From the NCBI GenBank assembly GCA_038380795.1, contig CM076275.1:6109001-6173000 (forward strand): a stretch of 64,000 bases of DNA. Direction: 5' to 3'. Shown here in pieces: positions 36,590 to 50,100 of the stretch. The position numbers were made by a program, and so were the translations under genes. Position 1 is the stretch's first letter, and each line of letters begins with the position of its first letter. The notes under the pieces were generated by a model. It ran no database searches. It saw only the letters and a list, made by a program, of their open reading frames with translations, and was not told the DNA's origin. The stretch is from Pyrocephalus nanus. Lineage: Eukaryota > Chordata > Aves > Passeriformes > Tyrannidae.

Positions 36590-39500
36590 AAACTAAAGCT
36601 GTCACAGTGTAGTTATGGATCCTGTTGGTTTCCCAGTGTCTGGAAGGCAAGTGAGCAATGCCAGCACTGAAGGTATTGCCTGAAGTGTGTGGAAAATAAA
36701 ATAGAAAAATGCTTGTGTTTTTTTCTGCTTTATTGGAGTGCACAGGAATTATTTGGTTCGAGACACTTTTAAGTATTACGTGGACATGGTATTGTTCCTC
36801 GTGGGAGGAGATAACCGAAAACTCTGAAAAAATCTGTAAGGCTCTTGATGTCATAAGTTCTCTCTAGAATCCTTTTGTTTGGGATCTTTATTGTGTGGGG
36901 GGGGTCCTGTGTCACTTGGCCATGTTTCCAGATACAGTTTATTGTTGAACTGTAGCCGTGATCTGTCTGGGGATCCTCCTCTGCACAGGTGAAATGCTGC
37001 TTGTAGCTGATCTGACATCCTCTGGTTTGGGGTTTGACTTTTCCACAGCTGACATTCTTAGTCAGATTATGCCTCCTTTCGAGTATCTGGTAGGAGATAT
37101 TTCATTAATTTTTTAGGTGTAACTCCTAATGATAGATAAGGGCTCAAGAAGGAAAAAAAAAAGCCTAGAATACAGACTCTTTTCCCCAGTATCTTTCAAA
37201 ACTCAGTAGGGAAAAAATACACACTGAGCTTAATACACAGCTTGCTATGGGGAGCACCGTCTGCTGACATAAAACACAATCTCTGTACCTGGAACAGAAT
37301 GAAATGGCAGTTATGTTTTTTTATTCCAGTTTTTGAGTCATATCTGTCATGTAGGTTTAGTATGGATTAAATACAATTTTCCATAACAGTGATTGTTGGG
37401 GCTTTTTTTTTTTTTTACCTTTTTGGAGATTTCAGAAGAGAGTGGTATTAACCTTTCTGAAGCCAGTGCACTCTGCATGCTGACAAATCTTTGCCCCTCA
37501 CCAGGCATCAAACTTCTGTAATGTGCCCTTGAATTTTGTTTGTGTAAGTTTGGCATCAGCTCAATTTCCATGAAGTAAGGTAAATATCTGATCTGTGCTG
37601 TCAGCTGTTGCAGGCCACTGCAGCTCTGCAAGGCTTATGGATGCCTTATGGGCTCTGCCTGCTTTTCCGGGCAAAATCCAGAGCATTTCTGTTTACTGTT
37701 ATGAACTACAACTGTTGGCAAGCTTTCAAATTGCCTCGCTCATCTTACCTCAGAAAATATGTTCTAGCACAGTCTTGCTTGTGCCTTTTCCACAAAGTGC
37801 AAGGCACCCTGGTAGTATACTTTGCACATTGGTAAGTCCCCAAATTGAGTGTTTTTTCTCCTGAAATGTCTTGTCTCCATGGAATGTACTTCTTCCATTC
37901 TATGTGCAGCAGGTAGATTTTGTCCTGTCCTTTCTTTCTTTGAGTTTTGGTGGGGTTTTTTTTAATACCCGTTATTCCAGCTTGTACCAGAACTTGTATC
38001 AGGGTTTCCCAAGGACCTGGTACCCAACCATGAAAGGCACAAATTGTGGTAGTTCTTCTATCATGGAGATATTTATGAATGCTGTAAATTGTTTTGTAAA
38101 CTGAACAAAGTCAAACTTGCAGTCATGTGTTTGCCAGGTCCACCTACGTGCAGCACCAGGCCGAGCTGTCACCTTGTGTTGGTTGAGTGCTGTGAATTTC
38201 ACCTTTGTGTATTATTTCAGTGTTGAGGATATATGCAGTGTTTATTGTAGTGTATCTTTAATGAGATTTCTGCTAGTATAATAGAGTTGGCTTCTATGCT
38301 TTTGTATAAAATATTTGGAAGTCGTGTTCATCTGAGCAGTCCTTGATTGGCTTAACGTTCCTATAATCTGATCTGGAGTTTATAGCTTGAGTACAGGGAA
38401 ATCATCAAAATGATGGAATTAATAGGTTTTGTGTCTTGCATTTTTATTAAATTTTAATGCAATTATTCAAGTATTTGTGCATATGCAGCATAATCTTTAA
38501 ATCTTGCTGGTAAGTCAGATTTCAGAAACAGTGCTCTGAAGTGTGTCCTTATAGGAAGCGAACAGCTTGTGTGCTGTTTGCTTGTGTTGAATGGAGTGTG
38601 GATTTCTGCAGACATGTGCAAGGTTCTGCTTCAAATGTCCACTTCTAAAATTGATCTCCAAACCGGATCAGTCACTCTTTCTGTGATTATGCAGCTGGTT
38701 GTATTTAAGATGGCTTCAGCTGGCGCTGAATTTCGTGCTCATTGCTTCATGCTCATTGAGTTGCAGCCCAAAACCAGGTCTTGGACACGTGAAAAACAAT
38801 ACTTTAATGTTTGTCCCTTGGGAGAGCTCACCTAGTTTGAAGTTTCCAGAAAGTTTCTGTAAAGCAGAGAGGGCAGGTGGGAGGGGTGTGTAATCTTACT
38901 TGTAAGGGCAGTTCAAAGATTCCTTTTGTCAACATCTTCATTCGAGTATTTGTTGTCCAAGCCCTTCCTGGCTGTTGTGCCTCAGGGAAGGTGCGTAATG
39001 GGTTGTTCCCATCCTGACCATGGGGTAGCCCGGGGCGTGATGTCTTCTCTGGGAATTTTGTAATGTGTTGCTGTACCTTAGAGCAAGGTCAAAGAAATGT
39101 TCTTACTGCTGGAGGGGGAAAACAAGAAGGTTTCTGATACAGCTAAATGCCTGCAGGAGCTTGTTCCATGGTGTTGAGCAGATCCCTGACACAGGCTACA
39201 GTGGGAAGTGGAGCAGTTCTGTAGATGAGAAGGGCTGTAAACATTTTAGTGAACAAAAAAAGGTGAGAAAGCTGTTTTGGCCAAATGAAATCTAAAACTA
39301 GGCCAGCTGGGGTTTTAACAGCTGAAAGGGGAAAGTCTGAGACTGAAACTGCTGTGCTGTCACAAAGTGTGCTAAAATTTGGGTAAGAACTCACTGCTTG
39401 GTGCTCGGTGCTGACTTTGGAAGCAGCTGTGCCTCTGCAGGTCTGGGTTGAATTGACCAAACAATAAGTTCAGAACAGCAAACATTGCAAGACTGTAATA

Positions 39501-40669
39501 TTATTTCTAAAGGTAAGTGAAGAACAAAGTGTGAGGAGTTTGGGAGATATAGATGACTAAGCTGGATGTCATATCAGTGCACTCAGCTGATGTCTTCGGA
39601 CTTTAATCAACTGATGAACCAGGACTTTTTGCTAGACAAAATTTTGTTTGTGCTCAGGGATTTTCAGCAATTGAGGTTGAATAAAACTTGTTAACTGAAG
39701 GAATTTAAAGGAGGGGGGGAATTTTTACTTCAAACAGGCACTGTTCTAGTACTTGACACAAAAAGCTTTCTGCATTAAAAAGCAGAGTCAGCTAAAATTG
39801 GGTAATGCTTAAGCAGCAGGCTGTCCCATCCACAAGGAGTTGGATGCCTGGTGTTCTGCAAGGAACATGTTTCTTTAATAGCTTCACAGTTCCCAAGTGT
39901 CTCTGGGCATTCTGCAGAAAAGGCTCTGCTTTGTGCCTGTCTGCACTGATCCATTCATGGTTCTGGTCCAGCTGTGCTTTCATTCACTGACACAGGAGAA
40001 GGTCTGATCCAGGAGTGCCCACAGGATTTGGGGCTGTACTTCTGAAGGAATCAGGCAGGTTATTTCCATACCCTGAAGCATGGCTTTCTCAAAAACAAAG
40101 CACAAATCTTGTTTCAGGTGGGGAAGAATGTGATGACCAAATGTTAGCATCATGCAGGAAGCTTTAAGGTCTGGTTTGAACTTGTTGCTTTTTTCTGAGT
40201 CACAACATGACTATGAGGAATAACTTGGCTTTTTTGTCTTTGAAAGCGCTTAAACATTCCACATAATGTGCTACGGTTCAGTCCTGTGTCGCCTTTTAAT
40301 AGTTCCTGAAATGTTGAAGGTATGTATTATGTTAATGTACCTTTTAAATTTTTTATGGACTGAAATAGCTTCAAAAATTAACCTTTTGAAAACACTTGGG
40401 TAGATCACATGACAGGCTTTTAGCAGCTTTCTTTTTCTAGTAGTATGCTGCCTTCTGTTCCAGTAAGTGAGGAACTTTGATTGACTGAGGTTATGCTCAG
40501 CTTCCTGACCCAGGACCAGCCTCCAGCTGATGTTGGTGATATTTTTATTTTTCATTAGCTTGTCTGAAAGTCTCAGCTGTTTTCACGCCAGTACAAAGGA
40601 TGGAGGCTGCCTGTGCTTTGTGTTGTACCAGTTTGTTGTTCAACACATGCTAATAGAGCTCTGACAACC

Positions 40670-40670
<1 letters not shown>

Positions 40671-40710
<40 letters not shown>
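40671..40710. repeat. Homopolymer run, 40 A
   Basis: Forty consecutive A on the + strand sit between GACAACCC and GTAATTTTAT. This is by far the longest homopolymer in the window. I see no LINE or SINE body directly upstream and no clear target-site duplication. It is therefore either a slippage-expanded tract, the tail of an unrecognised retrocopy, or partly an assembly artefact. Confidence 0.92.
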
Positions 40711-40714
<4 letters not shown>

Positions 40715-43700
40715 TTTTATTTCTTCGTGCTACAATAACCCTTGATATCTATTTATTTATGAAAGAGTTATCTACATTTAGTGTGGATGGTCTCATGATC
40801 ATTAAAACTTGGGCTGCTTGCTGCAGGGAGAGAGGGGATTCCTCCTTGTTTCTGCCAGACATGGCTTCTCTCAGGTTTTGCCTCACCTTGGCTAGTGTAG
40901 GTTTTGAAAGGCTGGAGAGAATCTGACTGTAGATGTTTCCTATTTCTGCTTTGCCATCTCACAGATTGTGACAACTAGGGTGCACCCAAGTGTGTACTCT
41001 TGAGTGTTCCACCGAGTTCACCTCAGGTTGCAAGTTCCTTTAGTGATCAGAGGAATGGTTTCTATTTGCTCTCCCTTTCCCTGCTGTTTTTCTTTAATTG
41101 TTTTGTTATCTTTAACGTCTTGTTGTAGGATATAAGTGCACAAGAGACTTGGGGAGGTGCTGCGATAAATGAAGAGGCCTGGGATGGAACAGATGCTCTC
41201 TTTAACACTGTCTCCAAAGATCATAGCCTCTTGGGTCTGATCACAGCTCCTCGTTTCAAAAGAAAATAATAAATCAGCAAAACAAGTGTTTGAACGGGGT
41301 TTGAGATCTGTACAGCACCATGATTTACTTATGTGCTTCAAGTCTCTTCTCTTCGTGTGTAGAAAACTCTTGGCTTACATCTCCATCCACACTTCTTCTT
41401 TTTTTGGCTGGAGCCAGGCACACTAAATAGTGATTAAACAAAAAATTAAAATTCCATTTTTGTGCATTTGGCATTTGAATGCTGATCAATTGCTTTGGCG
41501 GCGCGTTAAGTAACAGCGTGGTAGACAACAGAAGGGGCTTATTTACAGCAATCTGTCTAAATCCATTTTCAATGTATTGCTTAATATGCCTTTCTACTTT
41601 AGTTCATTTTCAGTTTTTAAAAAATGAAGGCTTGAAACAGGCAGGAGAACAGTTTAAGATATTGCTGCAGAAGTAATCACTCCTTAGTGGTAAACAACAT
41701 CCAGTTCTTAAGGAAAATGTGCTTGAGCTGAAATAGAACTTATGGGCTTGTTGTAGGACTTAATGGATGGAATTCAATGGCTTGTGCACTTACATAGTCT
41801 GACTAGATGATCATAATGAGGCCTGCATGATTTGAAATGTGCTTTTTGCATGTTGCTTACAATTGACCATTCAAAAAAACAGTGATATTTTTGCAAAATG
41901 GGAAGCTAACATAGAGCAAACCAGAAAATTGCTGACCTCTTCCATAGGGACATAACTCCAGATCCATAATGTCCATTTACCCTAACCATGCAACATGAAC
42001 AGCTGCAATGGTCAAACAATGGTTGCTGCATTGCACTGTTAAAATGCAGATAAGGGGGGATGTGCTGATGGGTTTGGACAAAAAAGTTGTGCCTCCTGTC
42101 ATGCAGTTAGAATTAATGTAAAATTAGGATGAGAGTCAAAATTGAGGTGAAATACAGCATTATATGTATGGTATAGCTCCCCATAAATGAGATGCTTGTT
42201 TAATAGTTAAAGCAAAAGTCAGTCCTAGGAAACTTGCTGTGTTTTGCAGATTGCTTGGATATCACAGTCTAGAGCGTCTGTTGAAGGAGTATCATCAAGT
42301 TATGTAATTTGCATAATTGAGTCAAATTCCATGCAGCATCCCTGAAGGAAACCACTAAAAAAAGCAACATTCTGGTCCCTGTATGCTGTGTCTGTATTTC
42401 CAGAGCTCAGACATCTTTTACAAAAAAATGAAGAAAAAAAAAAAACTAACAACAAAAAGCAGAATGAAAGAAAGGGGGAAAAAAAGAGCTTCCAAAGCTG
42501 CATCAATGTCAGCAACCTGCCCATTGTCCCAACGAGAGGGACTTTGAGGACATATGTGCACATCTTCCCTCTGCCTGGGATGGCATCGTGCCCACAACCC
42601 TTCACACTGTTCTGCCAATAGTGATGATATGAGCATAAAATCTGCACTTAGGGAGGGGAGGCAGTGTTTTATCATTCACACAGACTTTTTTTGGTAGTCT
42701 GTTGAAATAAGGTTGGTCTTCAAAGTGTGGTTCTGAAGAAATACAATGCTAATCAGGCTGCTGCAGCTACACCTTCCCTTTGGGGCTGCGTGGATCGTGA
42801 GGGCTGGCAAGGTCGCCGAAGCAAAGACATTGATATTCATTTTCTAGCACTGAAAGTCACTTCAAAATTAATATTTAGATACTGTTGACAGAACTTGTCA
42901 GTGACTCAGCAGACTTTTCAGTTATGGTGTTTTAATAGCGGCCTGAAAAACCAATGTAAGCATCGTATGTTTGCTTGCGAAGGATACTGTTAGAAATATT
43001 CTAACCTCTTAACATTTACCCAAGTTGAATTAAATTTAATGGAGGATTTCTGAGCTGGATTGGCTAACGTAGCTTCTCTGCCCAAGACCAGAAAAAAGCT
43101 CCAGAATGCAGCACATCTGCCTTTACCATCTGCAGCTATGTCTGCCCTTCAGGATTCTAAAAGCTACTTGGAGATGTGTGTTGATCTGACAGAGGTTCCT
43201 GGTGTGTTTGTCCTGTGTGAATCTCTCTAGGTGTTAGTTGTGCAGGGCAGTAACAGCATGAGCTCTGCAGGCAGAGGAACAGATAGTGACTCACCCTGCA
43301 CAGTCCTCATTTTACTTTGCCAATACCAGCATGTGGAGGGGTTACTTCTTGTAAGTCTCCAAGACTGAGAGCTGCACAGAGCCCGTTCCCCAGGAGCTAA
43401 GGATCGATAACTCTTTTTCTGTGTACTTCTGAAGTCCAACACTGCAGTTTAGAAAGGTCTGAATAACTGATGTGTGTACTTCATGGTTTCTTTCTTGCTT
43501 AATTTAAGGTTTACAAGTCGCTGACATGCGTGGCCTTGACATGGTTAGCTTAACCCAGCTCAAAGATGTTTTCATGTGTAAATTTATCTCTGAGATACTA
43601 CTCGACTTTCTCCTGTCTTCCTGCCTGATTTGTACTGTGTGTAATACAGTGGCAGTCTCTGTGATTTTTTTTTTCCCCCCCTTTATTTTAACAGCCCTGG

Positions 43701-46060
43701 AGGACGGCGTGCTACTGCCTGCTTTCACTCAGTATTGCAGGGTTTAAATTGCTTGCATTAGGTTGTTGCTTGCTCTGAGGATGTTTACATGCACATTGCT
43801 GACCTCTCTGAAGAATGGCTTGAAGCTGTGCAGAAAATTTACTTCCCTGTTCACATTATCCTACACTGAGAGCACAAACACAAGGATCACTGCAGCCCAG
43901 AGCCTGGGGGTGCTCACACTGAGCAGGGATGGCTGGAACTGCTTTTTAATGGCTTTTAGGCTGCTGCTTGGCCAGATGAGCATTGTCTGCTTTGGTGGTA
44001 CAGCTGTGTAATGGTGAGAGAGGCCCCTCCTGAAACAGCCCCATAGCCCAGTGGTGTGGCTTCCCTTAGAAATTGGTGTGAGTCCTTTGGGGTGTATTTC
44101 AAACTTGTGTTGTGAGGCTCACCCTCTGTGTCCCTCCTTTTGGATCCAGTCCCTGGACACTCTGGCAGTGTTCTCCTCTGCGGTGGTGGGTGGGTTTCTG
44201 GAGTAACTGCTGGTAAGGGATTTTCATGTGTTCAATCTCAGTGAATGGCAGAAGGGACAGTGGCATTGTAAGTGATTCTGCTGGTGTGCACATTCAGTCC
44301 AGAGTGCTATAAACAAGAGACAAAAAAAAGACTTAAAATACTGAGGATTCAGACTTGCCAGTTGTTCCTGTGCCCAGTATGACACTTGTGTGCAAGCCTA
44401 GTGCTCAGAAAGTTGGCAAAACTCTCCTGGCGAGGAGGTGCTCTGGTCTATGAAAGCTTTCCAGGGCTTTTCCTGGCAGGGGAGTATCCAGGAGAGGAGG
44501 CTGGCCAGAGAGCAGGCCTGGCAAAGGATGGTTCTTGTAAAACAGAGGCAAATACTTCCCAGAACAGCAGTGTGCTCTGTCGGTTATTTAGTGGGGATGA
44601 TAAGAGGGGGTGACATGTTGTCCAGACAATTAGAAACCACTGTGGAGGCCAGATGAGTAGGGATGCTGGACTGTTGCAGTGGCACAGGGTGGCTGCTTCA
44701 GGGTGCTGAAGATTTTACATCAAAAATAACTAGGCTACCACTGCTTCTTTGTCACACAGCTGTCGTTCAGACCTGCTCACATTAGCTGGCATGAGCTAGC
44801 AAAGGTCCAGGTAGAGTCTGTGCAAATTATCCCTGAGGTCGTTAGGTCAGGTAGAGCCATGGGTAGATGCTGATGGGTTTGCCTGTTCCTCACCCACACT
44901 GTGCCCTGGCTCATCACACCCCGAGGGAGCATCTCAAACCACCTCTGCTGGCACCCACTATAGAGAAGCAGCAGTAACCTCCTGAGGTGGAGCAAACATT
45001 AGGGCTTTGGGTGGGGTTTGTATTTCAAGGTGTTCCGTGATGGCATTGCAGACAGCAGCCCCAGAGGGACCCAAGGGCTAGTGGCATGATCTATGTTTCC
45101 TCAGAAGTATTGTTGTCCACAGTTTGCCCTCCCAGTGCTCTCTTGCCCATTTGGTTCCTGGATCACATGTTCATCTTGACACTTAAAAGTCCTTCTGCAT
45201 TATCAGCAGGTAGGAATCACAGGAGAACAGTGATGTTTAATGGGACAGGTGGAAAACCACAAGGCAGGTCAAGCAATTTAGTTTTATATTTATGTTTGGT
45301 GAGTTCAGGTGAGCCCTTCCACAACAGAATTGTGTGGTTCTTCACACTGCTCTGCTGCTCTGGGGCTGTACTTGCCTTCTGCTGCCTCATGGGAATCAGT
45401 GAGGCTTTTGCAGTGCCTCTCATGAAACCTCTTTCCTTCAGTAAATGTGAGTCTTCAGCCTGTGCAGTCAGAGGTGAGCTGGAGGTGTTGGATTACTGGT
45501 GATGATCGTCATTTGCCGACTTGTTTCCAAAGCACCCGTTGCTGTTGAATTTTAGGAACAACATCATGAAATAGGAGCTCTAATTGGGTTCAGTTCAGGC
45601 TCATGCCTTGTGTAGAATTTGCTTTCAAGTTCAGCAGCAAGAGTCTTAATAAATGACCTTTTAAGTCTTATTTTGATTTTATTCAAGTGTGGTAGTGTGC
45701 TCATTAATAATGATCCTGCAATAGGTCTCCCATTACATCCTATTTAATTAACAGAAAAGCTGTAAGATGTATTGGATGTTTTCGAAATGAAAATGGGAGT
45801 TTTTAATAGATTCCCTGATTAAGAAATACTGTTCTGCATACATGATGGTGCCCTGAAAAATATCACTTAACAGCTTTAGATAAAGTACTGCTCTGAGACA
45901 AGCAAAACTTGCTTCCTCTCCCTTTCAGGCTACAAGCCACTTGCTCGTGATGAACTTACCTTAAGGAAGATGTTTAATCTCTTCTTTACAGGAAAGGGAG
46001 GCTGTTAAGGAAAGGTTGCATGTGTTGTGTATTTAATGTATCCAATCTTTTATTTAAAAG

Positions 46061-46163
46061 GCTTCGTACATGAGGCAAAAAAAAGACGCTTACTTTGCTG
46101 ATGGACAAAGGAAAAAGGACTGGCATAACAACGAAGCTATAAGGAGGGACTCTGAGCGTGTAG
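46061..46163 (+). CDS. GALNT10: GALNT10 exon 2: luminal stem
   Basis: The exon encodes residues 58-91 plus the first base of codon 92; it starts in phase 0 and ends after one base. The acceptor is AAAAG|GCT, with a T-rich but short pyrimidine tract, and the donor is TAG|GTATGT. The translation starts ASYMRQKKDAYFADG and ends EAIRRDSERV. It is the basic, hydrophilic stem that links the membrane anchor to the catalytic domain. The pattern RQKK, DGQ, KDWH and EAIRRD matches the human protein closely. A run of eight A (46,077-46,084) encodes Gln-Lys-Lys and is a place where a sequencing slip would shift the frame; the frame is intact here. The low-complexity acceptor is the weakest of the three, so skipping of this exon would be the most plausible splicing variant. 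Its 103 nt are not divisible by three. Confidence 0.97.
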
Positions 46164-47031
46164 GTATGTAAGATTGCTATAAAAATGTTTAAATACTGAT
46201 TGTAGTTTGATTTTGTTTGGTAGGCTGAGTGTAGAGCAACATGTTCAACTTCAGGGTCAAGATGATGTTCTTGACATGATGCAGCAGTTTAAGGCAGTTA
46301 ATCTGTTAATCTTCAACTCTGTTAATCCCAATTAAATTCCTTTTCCCCCAACTCCACAATAACCATTTCGAGGTGAAAATGTATCAGTAAACGTTATGGT
46401 GTTTTATGACAGGTGCAGTGTTGATATATATATATATATTTTGTTTGTTTGTTTGTTTGTTTTGGGGTTTTTTTTTGGTTTTTTTTGTTACGGAAAGCCA
46501 AATAGGCATGCTCTTCTTCCAGAAAAGGAGGGATAAGACAAATTTTCTGGACTATAACATTCATGCAAATTTTATTTCACAAAATAAGGGCCCATTCTGA
46601 ACATCACGGGTTTACACTGGTGTGTCTGCAAGGGCTCTGCCCCTCGGTGCAAGAGCTGAGGTTGTAAATACACACATCCATCTGTGCTGAAAATTCCAAC
46701 AGTGCTGAGGTATTCGAACCATATGGATTCTTCCTGCTATGAAACAAAAGGTGTTCTATAGATCCTTCACAGCATTGCCATAACTCCTTTGTTGGTTTCT
46801 GGTGTTAGAAGGAACATTTAACTTCTGGGATTTGCACAGCTGAGTGGTTTGTAGATAAAATTGATAGCCTGACATGTTGACCCGGTGCTAAATGTGACAC
46901 AGAGCACAAAACTAAGGAAGGAATTTGTAAAGGATTGTAAGATGCTCTTTTTTTGCTATATGGATTAGTTTCTGGCCTGTTAAGCACTAATTAGTAGTAA
47001 TGATGTGTGTTTACTTTCTGTCTATCCATAG
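46164..47031 (+). other. GALNT10: GALNT10 intron 2 (868 nt)
   Basis: This short intron runs between GTATGT and TCTATCCATAG. It holds a compound microsatellite at 46,424-46,463 and no gene. A good branch-point candidate, CACTAAT, sits about 40 bases before the acceptor (near 46,986-46,992). Confidence 0.95.
46424..46463. repeat. Compound microsatellite (AT)8(TTTG)6
   Basis: Eight AT units pass directly into six TTTG units and then into a T/G-rich stretch reaching about 46,489. It lies 260 bases after exon 2, and its length is likely to differ between individuals. Confidence 0.92.
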
Positions 47032-47170
47032 GAAATGGAGAACAGGGAAAACCTTACCCGATGACTGATGCAGAGCGAGTGGACCAGGCATACCGGGAAA
47101 ATGGCTTTAATATCTTTGTGAGTGATAAAATTTCTCTGAATCGTTCCCTTCCAGACATCAGGCACCCAAA
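47032..47170 (+). CDS. GALNT10: GALNT10 exon 3: stem-to-catalytic-domain linker
   Basis: The exon supplies the last two bases of Gly92, then residues 93-137, and two bases of codon 138. The acceptor is CCATAG|GAAATGG after a clear pyrimidine tract, and the donor is CAAA|GTGAGT. The peptide contains [40 protein letters not shown]. The segment [12 protein letters not shown] is the conserved family motif placed just before the GT-A fold. Asn128 in NRS is an N-glycosylation sequon on the luminal side, common in this family. The near identity to mammalian GALNT10, including [14 protein letters not shown], makes this the most diagnostic exon. Confidence 0.98.
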
Positions 47171-50100
47171 GTGAGTATACAGTTTGGATTTCTACGGGTG
47201 AAACTTTGCAAGCCCTAAATTAACACATCTGCAGGAGCGTGTTCTTTTTTTATACCTTTGTTCATCGACTGCAGTCCTTTCACAGCTGGGTCCTGCTGTC
47301 TCCTTAATAAAGAACAGTGTATAGTAATTGCAACAGGAAACAGAGGAGACCAAATTTGGGAGGGGAGGGGGGAGAAATCACCCCTTTTGATTCCAAAAGA
47401 CTTAAAATTACCAAAGACTTCCAGCCCTGTGCAGAAGAGATCTTGAACTTAACCCAGAGCTGGCTACTTCCTTCACCTCTTGGAACACAACAGTTCAGTT
47501 CCTGAGCCCCCTGAGAGAGCCAACAGCTCTTAGCAACTAATGAGGTGGAACTACTTCTTTCTGTAGTGAAACTGATGTCAATGTCTGACTCGGTTGACAG
47601 GTGCCCTGAGTGCAGTCAGGTGATGGCTTTGTCACTAAACACTGTCCTGTTCTTATGTTGGGCATTAGCTGGAAATGATCATGAAGTGCTCAGGAGCAGA
47701 ACAAGATGGGAGCGGCTCCACTCAGCTGTGTATGAAGAGTTTTATCAGATTTGTGGATTATTTTCTTGGGCATCTTCCTCATAAAAACAGGATTTACAAG
47801 TAGAAGCTTGTTCCAATTGAATGCTGACTTTCGAGTTTGTCTAGTTTTGGGCATTATCCCTTAGGATGGTGTTAAACTGGATTTTGTGCAAACTGGGAGG
47901 AGGTTTTTCATTAGCAAAAGTGCTTCAGTTAGGACTTAGCTGTTGTTTAGACAAAGCAGAGAGGTTTTTAAGTGCTATGTGGAGTTCTTAATCTGAAAGC
48001 ATTGTGAGGCATTTGAGTCTAAGCTCGTTTTGTGTAAAGCTGGTTTTATCACAATTTAGTAAATCTGAATTCAGCATCTACTTTATTCACATAATTTCCA
48101 AAAGTCAGGTTTTATAACTTGTTAACTGCACAATTGAGATATTACCTCTTCAGCAGTCACAGCAAACTAATCAAATAAACTGGCTTGACACCCTTTCTCA
48201 ATATATACACATAAAACAAAGTAGTGAGTATAGCTCCATAAATATTTTAGGCATGCAGCTGAAATGTTTAGACATAAAGATAAATCAGGTAACTGAAAAT
48301 GTCTGTGGATCAGCCCATACTCAAGTTCTAGTAAATACAGTTTGACTTTACTAATCTAAATTCTGCCCAGCCTCCATTTACAGGGTCTGCCTTGGGCTCT
48401 GAGAACTTAAATGTCAGACAGTGCCAGTATTTTGCTGTCTGAGGGTTTAATATATTACCTCACGTTCCCTATTGTTTCCTGAAATTGCCGACTCAGTGTT
48501 GCTAATTCTGCTATTTAAACTTTTTTAAAGTGTGAAGCTTCTAACTCCAGCCCCAGTTAAAATTACAAAGTGAAGTATCTACTTAAGCAGTGATTAATGA
48601 TGCTGCTGCGGTAGTTTGCTTGTTGCTTTGACATATCAGTGTAGCAGGTTGTAATTGTGGAGGCCTCGAGGAGAGGATAAACAGCATGTGCCTAATGGAT
48701 GCTGGGATTAGCTGGGCAGGGAGCAGGGTTATGTACAGGGGAGATATGCAGTAAAGGAATTCATGACTGGAAAGGTCTGCTGTACATTCCCTGGGCCCAT
48801 TAAAAAAGATATACTTGGAATGGTGTGGTCTGTGTTACTTGGGAGGTTGATGAGGGCAATTTATAACAAAGTTAGGCTGAGACCTAGTCATAAAGCCACA
48901 AGCCCTTAAAGAGTATTCCAGAAAGAAGGGAGCTGTGTTTTCAGAGCCTTTTACATACAGTGAGGTAATAGAGACTTTGGAGATGTGCCTGCAGACAGCA
49001 GGGAGTGTAAGGAGAAGGTCAACTGGGGGGAAAATGCATTATCTGTCTTGTCCTAAGCTTTGAGGCCACAGCTGGGATTCTCTCCAACAGCTGGCCTGGG
49101 TGGGGAAGGACAAAGAAGCAGCTGGTGTGTGAGGTGATTTGTGTGGACTCTGATATAGCAAATACTGTGTCACCTCTTCTGTCTGTTAATTGTGGGAACT
49201 GAGGAGCTGGAGGATGACGTGTACTGGATCTGCCTGGTGCACACATACAATTGTTTGTTTCAGCAGTCATGTCTTCCCCTGATAACATTTTCTTTAAGTG
49301 CTTCTGGGTTTTTTATTATTAAATACTAATTTTGTAGGTCTTGTAAAGCAATTGTAGATGTGGTAGCTGGAGGGAAGCAATTTCTCTCCATGCTTAATGG
49401 TTAAACTTAATAGCTAAAGTTTCCCGCTTGTTCAAGTTAGTCAGAAAATTAGAATTCCAGTTTAAGAAGAGTTAGAAAAGATTCAAGGGCTCTTGGTTCA
49501 TACTGGAACAGAATTACAGCCAGTATCCATCGGAAGAAGGTTAGGATGGCAATGCCAAGGGCTGGATGAAAGCAGTCCATGCAGCTTTGGTTTGCATCTT
49601 GCATCTGTGCGTTGCAGCCACAGCCTGCAAGCTCTTGGCAGCGCCCCAGGACAATTCATTACACCCAGAATAAGCTACTGTCCTCTCACACAGGCACAAG
49701 AGTAATTTCCTGTAGCCAAAGATGTATTGAGCTTGTATAACATAGGTGCATCCTTCTCCCTTCCCTGGGAAAGGTACCAGGAAAAAGCTGCCCCTGCCAG
49801 AGCCGCTTTCATTCCCGTCTGCCCTTCCGGAGAGCAGGGAGGGAATTACTGTGTGTGAGCCCTGAACTGTGCACACATCCTCACTGAGGGTCTGCAGATC
49901 AGCTCTGGTGGCTGTGCAAGAGTTGCAGTGTTGTGTCAGGGCAGAGAGCAGAGTGTGACCTTCCATCCTCTGCTCCTGGGCAAGGGGCAGCTGGTCCTGC
50001 TGCCACTGTCATTACTACACTCCAGACACGTCCATTCACATAACCAGCTCTGTTTTGCACTGGATACGTGAGGTTCTAGGAATGGAATAGATTTTTGAGC

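Larger units (their letters stand above)
8471..46060 (+). other. GALNT10: GALNT10 intron 1 (37,590 nt)
   Basis: The intron has a consensus donor (GTGAGT) and an acceptor ending TTTATTTAAAAG. Its first 400 bases are G+C-rich CpG-island sequence with the minisatellite at 8,706-8,842; from about 8,860 on it is ordinary A+T-rich intron. It contains homopolymer and dinucleotide runs, listed separately. No nested protein-coding gene, tRNA, or exon chain on either strand was recognised. Open frames of 100-135 codons at 20,032-20,403 (+), 23,909-24,310 (-) and 45,086-45,502 (+) look like chance. A modest G+C-rich patch lies at about 20,030-20,480, and another around 28,300-28,350. Long first introns in such genes often hold regulatory elements, but none can be named here. 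Confidence 0.9.

Noticed and set aside
49541..49966. A 141-codon - strand frame in intron 3
   Set aside because: It lies in a G+C-rich patch with fewer stops, has no family resemblance and no splice or promoter context.
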